Below are positions 27,662 to 36,107 of a stretch of 64,000 nucleotides of DNA, piece after piece. A program made the translations under genes and the position numbers. The notes under the pieces are model-generated. The model saw only the letters and a list, made by a program, of their open reading frames with translations, was not told the origin of the DNA and did no database searches. The stretch covers positions 71,043,267-71,107,266 of the forward strand of contig OY720346.1 in the NCBI GenBank assembly GCA_963082975.1. Direction: 5' to 3'. This DNA comes from Labia minor. Taxonomy: Eukaryota; Arthropoda; Insecta; Dermaptera; Spongiphoridae. Numbering within the stretch: the stretch's first letter is position 1; the number at the start of each line of letters is the position of its first letter.

Positions 27662-27678
27662 ACTGCTTATTCTGCAGT
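27662..27678 (-). other. Terminal hairpin with GAAACGTT, left arm
   Basis: On the minus strand ACTGC, a 7-base loop and GCAGT form a hairpin, followed one T later by GAAACGTT and preceded by TTGAAAACG. A hairpin followed by GAAAC near the element end recalls the stem II and GAAAC part of the hammerhead ribozymes known in Penelope-like terminal repeats. The expected CTGATGA before the stem is absent (TTGAAAA stands there), so at best this is a decayed or divergent ribozyme. Confidence 0.35.
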
Positions 27679-27745
27679 CGTTTTCAAGTAACCGTACGCT
27701 TGCTCCGATTCAAGCGGACTGATGCATGTCGGGACACGTCACCTC

Positions 27746-27752
27746 TTATATA
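27746..27752 (-). promoter_or_regulatory. TATA-like box, left arm (reads leftward)
   Basis: TATATAA on the minus strand, in GCCTATATAAGAGG, a local GC context that makes it stand out from the AT-rich background. If active, it would start transcripts running through the rest of the left arm into the left satellite array. Penelope-like elements can have internal promoters in their terminal repeats, but activity here is unproven. Confidence 0.35.
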
Positions 27753-27762
27753 GGCAGTGATA

Positions 27763-27772
27763 TTGGCGCCAA
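27763..27772 (-). promoter_or_regulatory. TTGGCGCCAA palindrome with flanking CCAAT motifs, left arm
   Basis: A 10-bp perfect palindrome containing ATTGG/CCAAT on both strands. A further GGAGCCAAAAATTGG element sits next to it. On the minus strand it lies upstream of the TATATAAG at 27,746-27,752, a spacing compatible with an upstream promoter element. This is inferred from motif arrangement only. Confidence 0.3.
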
Positions 27773-27923
27773 TTTTTGGCTCCAATTTTTACCGCCACAT
27801 CTTAATCTCAACATGAAGTCAGCAGCAATTGTCAAAGCAAGCGTTTACAATCAAGAAGTATGATAGTGCATTATGTCTCTAAAATGAAGATACTAAATTA
27901 TATTTCCATAATCAAGATATATA

Positions 27924-27970
27924 CACAAATACACATTAGATTAATTATATTTAATTTAATTTGACAAATT
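27924..27970 (-). other. Unduplicated 3' untranslated stretch between stop codon and left arm
   Basis: Forty-seven bases on the minus strand between the TAA stop and the start of the inverted arm, A/T-rich and without a recognisable motif. This is the only non-coding part of the element present once. Confidence 0.6.
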
Positions 27971-28222
27971 TTACTCATCCAACACTATGTTCCACATCTT
28001 ATTAAGTCTATATCCATCCTCTTTGTTAATATTATTGGGATGATTATCAATTTCTATAGATTCTTTTATTTTTCTTTTCCACCAATTATTTTCAATATGA
28101 AGTGTTTCTACATTATCTAAATTTATTTTATGTCCTGTTGTTAAGGCATGTTCTGCAATTGCTGATTGATTTGGATGTTTCAATCTAATGGCTCTCTCAT
28201 GTTCAGACAGTCTTGTAGAAAT
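27971..28222 (-). pseudogene. GIY-YIG endonuclease C-terminus of a Penelope-like polyprotein (truncated)
   Basis: The minus-strand frame is open from the arm junction to a TAA stop at 27,971-27,973, giving 83 codons. There is no in-frame ATG; a TTG at 28,181-28,183 lies inside the conserved domain and is not a believable start. The protein begins ISTRLSEHERAIRL, followed by KHPNQSAIAEHALTTGHKI, a TLHIENNWWKRKIKESIEI helix region and KEDGYRLNKMW, then ends in LDE. RLxEH, SAxAEH, GHxI, ExxWxxRxxxEAIEI-like and the final NxxDGYxLxxxW signatures are typical of GIY-YIG domains at the end of Penelope-like polyproteins. The Arg of TRLSEH and the Glu of HIE are the likely catalytic and metal-binding residues. 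The GIY and YIG strands that start the domain are missing, so the nuclease should be inactive. It is cut off at the inverted arm; the frame continues nine codons beyond the junction, but those belong to the arm. Confidence 0.75.
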
Positions 28223-28370
28223 ATATATCTTGATTATGGAAATAATTTAGTATCTTCATTTTAGAGACATAATGCACTATCATACTTCTTGATTGTAAAC
28301 GCTTGCTTTGACAATTGCTGCTGACTTCATGTTGAGATTAAGAATTGGCGGTAAAAATTGGAGCCAAAAA

Positions 28371-28380
28371 TTGGCGCCAA
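28371..28380 (+). promoter_or_regulatory. TTGGCGCCAA palindrome with flanking CCAAT motifs, right arm
   Basis: Inverted duplicate of the left-arm site, followed 10 bases later by TATATAA at 28,391. The CCAAT string overlaps its right half. Confidence 0.3.
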
Positions 28381-28390
28381 TATCACTGCC

Positions 28391-28397
28391 TATATAA
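28391..28397 (+). promoter_or_regulatory. TATA-like box, right arm (reads rightward)
   Basis: TATATAA within GCCTATATAAGAGG on the plus strand, mirror image of the left-arm site. Any initiation about 30 bases downstream would be directed out of the element into the right satellite array. Confidence 0.35.
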
Positions 28398-28464
28398 GAG
28401 GTGACGTGTCCCGACATGCATCAGTCCGCTTGAATCGGAGCAAGCGTACGGTTACTTGAAAACG

Positions 28465-28481
28465 ACTGCAGAATAAGCAGT
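28465..28481 (+). other. Terminal hairpin with GAAACGTT, right arm
   Basis: Identical inverted copy of the left-arm hairpin, with ACTGC at 28,465-28,469, GCAGT at 28,477-28,481 and GAAAC at 28,483-28,487. Both copies carry the same non-canonical bases, so the loss of the hammerhead core, if there was one, predates the arm duplication. Confidence 0.35.
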
Positions 28482-28565
28482 TGAAACGTTGTACAATTAT
28501 TTTAATTTAATAAATAATTTTATACAAATAATGTGGTCTTTTAATAAAAATTCTCTTAATAATTA

Positions 28566-28596
28566 TCAAAATAACCACAAAAGCTTTAATAAATAC
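28566..28596 (+). other. 31-bp unpaired tail of the right arm
   Basis: The sequence from TCAAAATAACC to AATAAATAC lies between the right arm and the right target duplication and has no counterpart at the left end. It is not satellite. Either the right arm keeps more of the element's 3' end than the left arm does, or this is filler added at integration. It holds AAGCTT and an AATAAA at 28,588. Confidence 0.6.
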
Positions 28597-28609
28597 AATT
28601 ATTTTTTTA
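28597..28609 (+). repeat. Target-site duplication, right copy (13 bp)
   Basis: AATTATTTTTTTA, followed directly by TGTCGAAAACGG, which is how the empty monomers at 18,011 and 45,485 continue. This confirms that the satellite resumes in phase after the insertion. Confidence 0.8.
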
Positions 28610-31600
28610 TGTCGAAAACGGAGGGTCATCCTAGGATGACCTTTCATAATTTTTACGGTAAAACTATAAAATGAAATTTTTTTTAAATAAATAATAAATT
28701 CGTTCATTTTACATATTAAAAATATTAAAAAAATATATTATTGATATTTCTGATGAATAATTTTTTTTTATGCCGAAAACGGAGGATCATCCTAGGATGA
28801 CCTTTCATAATTTTTACGCTAAAATTAAAAAATGAAATTTTTTGTAAATAAATAATAAATTCGATCATTTTACATCATAAAAATATTAAAAAAATATATT
28901 TTTGATATTTCTGATGAATAATTATTTTTTATGCCGAAAACCGAGGGTCATCCTAGGATGACCTTTCATAATTTTTACGCTAAATATATAAAATGAAATT
29001 TTTTTAAATAGATAATAAATTCGTTCATTTTATATCATAAAAATATTAAAAAAATATATTATTGATAGTTCTGATGAATAATTATTTCTTTATGCCGAAA
29101 ACGGAGGGTCATCCTAGGATGACCTTTCATAATTTTTACGGTAAAACTATAAAATGAAATTTTTTTTAAATAAATAATAAATTCGTTCATTTTACATATT
29201 AAAAATATTAAAAAAATATATTATTGATATTTCTGATGATTAATTATTTTTTTATGCCGAAAACGGAGGGTCATCCTAGGATGACCTTTCATAATTTTTA
29301 CGCTAAATATAAAAAATGAAATTTTTTTAAATAGATAATAAATTCGTTCATTTTACATCATAAAAATATTAAAAAAATATATTATTGATATTTCTGATGA
29401 ATAATTATTTTTTTATGCCGAAAACATAGGGTCATCCTAGGATGACCTTTCATAATTTTTACGGTAAAATTAAAAAATGAAATTTTTTGTAAATAAATAA
29501 TAAATTCGTTCATTTTACATCATAAAAATATTAAAAAGATATATTATTGATATTTCTGATGAATAATTATTTTTTTATGCCGAAAACGGAGGGTCATCCT
29601 ACGATGACCTTTCATAATTTTTACGGTAAAATTAAAAAATGAAATTTTTGGAAATAAATAATAAATTCGTTCATTTTACATCATAAAAATATTAAAAAAA
29701 TATATTATTGATATTTCTGATGAATAATTATTTTTTTATGCCGAAAACGGAGGGTCATCCTAGGATGACCTTTCATAATTTTTACGGTAAAACTATAAAA
29801 TGAAATTTTTTTTAAATAAATAATAAATTCGTTCATTTTACATATTAAAAATTTTAAAAAAATATATTATTGATATTTCTGATGAATAATTATTTTTTAT
29901 GCCGAAAACCGAGGGTCATCCTAGGATGACCTTTCATAATTTTTACGGTAAAATTAAAAAATGAAATTTTTGGAAATAAATAATAAATTCGTTCATTTTA
30001 CATCATAAAAATATTAAAAAAATATATTATTGATATTTCTGATGAATAATTATTTTTTTATGCCGAAAACGGAGGGTAATCCTACGATGTCCTTTCATAA
30101 TTTTTACGGTAAATATAAAAAATGAAATTTTTTTTAAATAAATAATAAATTCGTTCATTATACATATTTAAAATATTAAAAAAATATATTATTGATATTT
30201 CTGATGAATAATTATTTTTTTATGCCGAAAACGGAGGGTCATCCTTTCATAATTTTTACTAATAATAATAATAATAAATTCGATCATTTTACATCATAAA
30301 AATATTAAAAAAATATATTATTGATATTTCTGATGAATAATTATTTTTTTATACCGAAAACGGAGAGTCATCATAGGATGACCTTTCATAATTTTTACGG
30401 TAAAATTAGAAAATGAAATTTTTTGTAAATAAATAATAAATTCGATCATTTTACATCATAAAAATATTAAAAAAATATATTATTGATATTTCTGATGAAT
30501 AATTATTTTTTATGCCGAAAACCGAGGGTCATCCTACGATGTCCTTTCATAATTTTTACGGTAAAATTAAAAAATGAAATTTTTGGAAATAAATAATAAA
30601 TTCGTTCATTTTACATCATAAAAATATTAAAAAAATATATTATTGATATTTCTGATGAATAATTATTTTTTTATGCCGAAAACGGAGGGTCATCCTAGGA
30701 TGACCTTTCATAATTTTTACGGTAAAACAAAAAAATGAAATTTTTTTTAAATAAATAATAAATTCGTTCATTTTACATATTAAAAATATTAAAAAAATAT
30801 ATTATTGATATTTCTGATGAATAATTATTTTTTTATGCAGAAAACGGAGGGTCATCCTAGGATGACATTTCATAATTTTTATGGTAAAATTAAAAAATGA
30901 AATTTTTTGTAAATAAATAATGAATTTGATCATTTTACATCATAAAAATATTAAAAAAATATATTATTGATATTTCTGATGAATAATTATTTTTTTATTC
31001 TGAAAACGGAGGGTAATCCTACGATGTCCTTTCATAATTTTTACGGTAAAATTAAAAAATGAATTTTATTTAAATAAATAATAAACAGGTTCATTTTACA
31101 TCATAAAAATATTAAAAAAATATATTATTGATATTTCTGATGAATAATTATTTTTTTATGCCGAAATCATAGGGTCATCCTAGGATGACCTTTCATAATT
31201 TTTACGGTAAAATTAGAAAATGAAATTTTTTGTAAATAAATAATAAATTCGATCATTTTACATCATAAAAATATTAAAAAAATATATTATTGATATTTCT
31301 GATGAATAATTATTTTTTATGCCGAAAACCGAGGGTCATCCTAGGATGACCTTTCATAATTTTTACGGTAAAATTAAAAAATGAAATTTTTGGAAATAAA
31401 TAATAAATTCGTTCATTTTACATCATAAAAATATTAAAAAAATATATTATTGATATTTCTGATGAATAATTATTTTTTTATGCCGAAAACGGAGGGTCAT
31501 CCTAGGATGACCTTTCATAATTTTTACGGTAAAACTATAAAATGAAATTTTTTTTAAATAAATAATAAATTCGTTCATTTTACATATTAAAAATATTAAA

Positions 31601-32265
31601 AAAATATATTATTGATATTTCTGATGAATAATTATTTTTTTATTCTGAAAACGGAGGGTAATCCTACGATGTCCTTTCATAATTTTTACGGTAAAATTAA
31701 AAAATGAATTTTATTTAAATAAATAATAAACAGGTTCATTTTACATCATAAAAATATTAAAAAAATATATTATTGATATTTCTGATGAATAATTATTTTT
31801 TTATGCCGAAATCATAGGGTCATCCTAGGATGACCTTTCATAATTTTTACGGTAAAATTAGAAAATGAAATTTTTTGTAAATAAATAATAAATTCGTTTA
31901 TTTTACATCATAAAATTATTAAAAAAATATATTATTGATATTTCTGATGAATAATTATTTTTTTATGCCGAAAACGGAGGGTCATCCTAGGATGACCTTT
32001 CATAATTTTTACGCTAAATATAAAAAATGAAATTTTTTTAAATAGATAATAAATTCGTTCATTTTACATCATAAAAATATTAAAAAAATATATTATTGAT
32101 ATTTCTGATGAATAATTATTTTTTTATGCCGAAAACGGAGAGTCATCATAGGATGACCTTTCATAATTTTTACGGTAAAATTAAAAAATGAAATTTTTTT
32201 TAAATAAATAATAAATTCGTTCATTATACATATTTAAAATATTAAAAAAATATATTATTGATATT
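28610..32265. repeat. 4,165-bp higher-order repeat family, copy 1 (partial, one monomer lost)
   Basis: The first of three tandem relatives. Landmarks GATAGTTCTG at 29,064 and the half-palindrome CATCCTTTCATAATT at 30,240 recur 4,002 bp later at 33,066 and 34,242. Near 30,530 this copy joins CCGAGGGTCATCC directly to TACGATGTCC, skipping one monomer that the other copies keep. The left end is set by the retroelement. Confidence 0.8.
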
Positions 32266-35200
32266 TCTATAAAAAATTATTTTTTTATGCCGAAAACGGA
32301 GGGTCATCCTAGGATGACCTTTCATAATTTTTACGCTAAATATAAAAAATGAAATTTTTTTAAATAGATAATAAATTCGTTCATTTTACATCATAAAAAT
32401 ATTAAAAAAATATATTATTGATATTTCTGATGAATAATTATTTTTTTATGCCGAAAACATAGGGTCATCCTAGGATGACCTTTCATAATTTTTACGGTAA
32501 AATTAAAAAATGAAATTTTTTGTAAATAAATAATAAATTCGTTCATTTTACATCATAAAAATATTAAAAAGATATATTATTGATATTTCTGATGAATAAT
32601 TATTTTTTTATGCCGAAAACGGAGGGTCAACCTACGATGACCTTTCATAATTTTTACGGTACAATTAAAAAATGAAATTTTTTGTAAATAAATAATAAAT
32701 TCGATCATTTTACATCATAAATATATTAAAAAAATATATTATTGATATTTCTGATGAATAATTATTTCTTTATGCCGAAAACGGAGGGTCATCCTAGGAT
32801 GACCTTTCATAATTTTTACGGTAAAACTATAAAATGAAATTTTTTTTAAATAAATAATAAATTCGTTCATTTTACATCATAAAAATATTAAAAAAATATA
32901 TTTTTGATATTTCTGATGAATAATTATTTTTTATGCCGAAAACCGAGGGTCATCCTAGGATGACCTTTCATAATTTTTACGCTAAATATATAAAATGAAA
33001 TTTTTTTAAATAGATAATAAATTCGTTCATTTTATATCATAAAAATATTAAAAAAATATATTATTGATAGTTCTGATGAATAATTATTTCTTTATGCCGA
33101 AAACGGAGGGTCATCCTAGGATGACCTTTCATAATTTTTACGGTAAAACTATAAAATGAAATTTTTTTTAAATAAATAATAAATTCGTTCATTTTACATA
33201 TTAAAAATATTAAAAAAATATATTATTGATATTTCTGATGATTAATTATTTTTTTATGCCGAAAACGGAGTGTCATCCTAGGATGACCTTTCATAATTTT
33301 TACGCTAAATATAAAAAATGAAATTTTTTTAAATAGATAATAAATTCGTTCATTTTACATCATAAAAATATTAAAAAAATATATTATTGATATTTCTGAT
33401 GAATAATTATTTTTTTATGCCGAAAACATAGGGTCATCCTAGGATGACCTTTCATAATTTTTACGGTAAAATTAAAAAATGAAATTTTTTGTAAATAAAT
33501 AATAAATTCGTTCATTTTACATCATAAAAATATTAAAAAGATATATTATTGATATTTCTGATGAATAATTATTTTTTTATGCCGAAAACGGAGGGTCATC
33601 CTACGATGACCTTTCATAATTTTTACGGTAAAATTAAAAAATGAAATTTTTGGAAATAAATAATAAATTCGTTCATTTTACATCATAAAAATATTAAAAA
33701 AATATATTATTGATATTTCTGATGAATAATTATTTTTTTATGCCGAAAACGGAGGGTCATCCTAGGATGACCTTTCATAATTTTTACGGTAAAACTATAA
33801 AATGAAATTTTTTTTAAATAAATAATAAATTCGTTCATTTTACATATTAAAAATTTTAAAAAAATATATTATTGATATTTCTGATGAATAATTATTTTTT
33901 ATGCCGAAAACCGAGGGTCATCCTAGGATGACCTTTCATAATTTTTACGGTAAAATTAAAAAATGAAATTTTTGGAAATAAATAATAAATTCGTTCATTT
34001 TACATCATAAAAATATTAAAAAAATATATTATTGATATTTCTGATGAATAATTATTTTTTTATGCCGAAAACGGAGGGTAATCCTACGATGTCCTTTCAT
34101 AATTTTTACGGTAAATATAAAAAATGAAATTTTTTTTAAATAAATAATAAATTCGTTCATTATACATATTTAAAATATTAAAAAAATATATTATTGATAT
34201 TTCTGATGAATAATTATTTTTTTATGCCGAAAACGGAGGGTCATCCTTTCATAATTTTTACTAATAATAATAATAATAAATTCGATCATTTTACATCATA
34301 AAAATATTAAAAAAATATATTATTGATATTTCTGATGAATAATTATTTTTTTATACCGAAAACGGAGAGTCATCATAGGATGACCTTTCATAATTTTTAC
34401 GGTAAAATTAGAAAATGAAATTTTTTGTAAATAAATAATAAATTCGATCATTTTACATCATAAAAATATTAAAAAAATATATTATTGATATTTCTGATGA
34501 ATAATTATTTTTTATGCCGAAAACCGAGGGTCATCCTAGGATGACCTTTCATAATTTTTATGGTAAAATTAAAAAAAGAAATTTTTTGTAAATAAATAAT
34601 AAATTCGATCATTTTACATCATAAAAATATTAAAAAAATATATTATTGATATTTCTGATGAATAATTATTTTTTTATTCTGAAAACGGAGGGTAATCCTA
34701 CGATGTCCTTTCATAATTTTTACGGTAAAATTAAAAAATGAAATTTTTGGAAATAAATAATAAATTCGTTCATTTTACATCATAAAAATATTAAAAAAAT
34801 ATATTATTGATATTTCTGATGAATAATTATTTTTTTATGCCGAAAACGGAGGGTCATCCTAGGATGACCTTTCATAATTTTTACGGTAAAACAAAAAAAT
34901 GAAATTTTTTTTAAATAAATAATAAATTCGTTCATTTTACATATTAAAAATATTAAAAAAATATATTATTGATATTTCTGATGAATAATTATTTTTTTAT
35001 GCAGAAAACGGAGGGTCATCCTAGGATGACATTTCATAATTTTTATGGTAAAATTAAAAAATGAAATTTTTTGTAAATAAATAATGAATTTGATCATTTT
35101 ACATCATAAAAATATTAAAAAAATATATTATTGATATTTCTGATGAATAATTATTTTTTTATTCTGAAAACGGAGGGTAATCCTACGATGTCCTTTCATA

Positions 35201-36107
35201 ATTTTTACGGTAAAATTAAAAAATGAATTTTATTTAAATAAATAATAAACAGGTTCATTTTACATCATAAAAATATTAAAAAAATATATTATTGATATTT
35301 CTGATGAATAATTATTTTTTTATGCCGAAATCATAGGGTCATCCTAGGATGACCTTTCATAATTTTTACGGTAAAACTATAAAATGAAATTTTTTTTAAA
35401 TAAATAATAAATTCGTTCATTTTACATATTAAAAATATTAAAAAAATATATTATTGATATTTCTGATGAATAATTATTTTTTTATTCTGAAAACGGAGGG
35501 TAATCCTACGATGTCCTTTCATAATTTTTACGGTAAAATTAAAAAATGAATTTTATTTAAATAAATAATAAACAGGTTCATTTTACATCATAAAAATATT
35601 AAAAAAATATATTATTGATATTTCTGATGAATAATTATTTTTTTATGCCGAAATCATAGGGTCATCCTAGGATGACCTTTCATAATTTTTACGGTAAAAT
35701 TAGAAAATGAAATTTTTTGTAAATAAATAATAAATTCGTTTATTTTACATCATAAAATTATTAAAAAAATATATTATTGATATTTCTGATGAATAATTAT
35801 TTTTTTATGCCGAAAACGGAGGGTCATCCTAGGATGACCTTTCATAATTTTTACGCTAAATATAAAAAATGAAATTTTTTTAAATAGATAATAAATTCGT
35901 TCATTTTACATCATAAAAATATTAAAAAAATATATTATTGATATTTCTGATGAATAATTATTTTTTTATGCCGAAAACGGAGAGTCATCATAGGATGACC
36001 TTTCATAATTTTTACGGTAAAATTAAAAAATGAAATTTTTTTTAAATAAATAATAAATTCGTTCATTATACATATTTAAAATATTAAAAAAATATATTAT
36101 TGATATT
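32266..36107. repeat. 4,165-bp higher-order repeat family, copy 2 (3,842 bp)
   Basis: Bounded by the private sequence TATTTCTATAAAAAATT at 32,266 and 36,108. Compared with copies 1 and 3 it lacks two adjacent monomers near 35,360: the AAACAGGTTC monomer is followed directly by the AAAACTATAAAATG monomer, without the two between. The loss is in perfect monomer register (323 bp). Confidence 0.85.

Larger units (their letters stand above)
27580..27923 (-). repeat. Inverted terminal arm, left (element 3' end)
   Basis: This arm is the reverse complement of 28,222-28,564. I count two mismatches (27,798-27,799) and one 2-base indel (an extra AT near 27,901), so the arms are about 99% identical. On the minus strand it is the 3' untranslated region of the coding fragment and runs outward to the satellite. 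It contains TTGGCGCCAA, TATATAAG, the ACTGC/GCAGT hairpin and GAAACGTT, in that order on the minus strand. The pairing continues two bases into the satellite by chance. Confidence 0.9.
28222..28565 (+). repeat. Inverted terminal arm, right
   Basis: Inverted copy of the left arm, reading outward to the right on the plus strand. It begins at TATATATCTTGATTATGG, where a short ATATA run is shared with the coding fragment; that looks like a template-switch junction. It ends at CTCTTAATAATTA. AATAAA strings occur at 28,509 and 28,543 and could be polyadenylation signals, but this sequence is AT-rich enough that they mean little. The near identity of the arms suggests both were made in one integration event. 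Confidence 0.9.
27580..28596 (-). mobile_element. 5'-truncated, foldback Penelope-like retroelement fragment
   Basis: A 1,017-bp insertion, far richer in G and C than the surrounding satellite, bounded by a 13-bp target-site duplication. On the minus strand it encodes the C-terminal part of a GIY-YIG-type domain, then a 3' untranslated region ending at the left edge. A nearly identical copy of that 3' region lies inverted at the other end. Known Penelope-like elements encode reverse transcriptase fused to a C-terminal GIY-YIG endonuclease, are often 5'-truncated, and can carry partial inverted terminal copies. The reverse transcriptase, the linker and the GIY-YIG catalytic start are missing, so this copy cannot move by itself. 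It could instead be a non-autonomous foldback element that captured a coding fragment, but the domain match favours Penelope-like origin. I assign it by motif recognition, not by a search. Confidence 0.72.
24370..32265. repeat. ~7.2-kb duplicated block, right (insertion-bearing) copy
   Basis: Partner of 14,640-21,825, longer by the 1,030-bp insertion and shorter by two whole monomers (one near 26.2 kb, one near 30.53 kb). Monomers are lost cleanly, without disturbing the 161-bp phase. Part of this block also recurs at an offset of 17,905 (25988/43893 and 27451/45356), again without the insertion. Confidence 0.85.

Noticed and set aside
28181..28183. TTG as start codon of a 70-residue protein
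   Set aside because: The conserved family sequence (TRLSEHERAIR) continues upstream of it in the same frame, so the TTG is an internal Leu codon of a truncated gene.
27580..28596. Reading the insertion as a DNA transposon with long terminal inverted repeats
   Set aside because: A 13-bp A/T target duplication, a GIY-YIG domain instead of a transposase, and an arm that coincides with the 3' untranslated region of the coding fragment fit a truncated Penelope-like retroelement better. I keep it as a minor alternative because no search was possible.
28501..28596. AATAAA polyadenylation signals in the right arm
   Set aside because: Several AATAAA strings are present, but such strings also occur by composition throughout the satellite (TAAATAAATAATAAA in most monomers), so they carry no independent weight.
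28489..28707. Overlapping 61- and 66-codon open frames on both strands across the right edge of the insertion
   Set aside because: Both cross from the non-coding arm into satellite, with composition dominated by Asn, Lys, Ile and Phe as expected from AT-rich DNA. Neither resembles a protein family.
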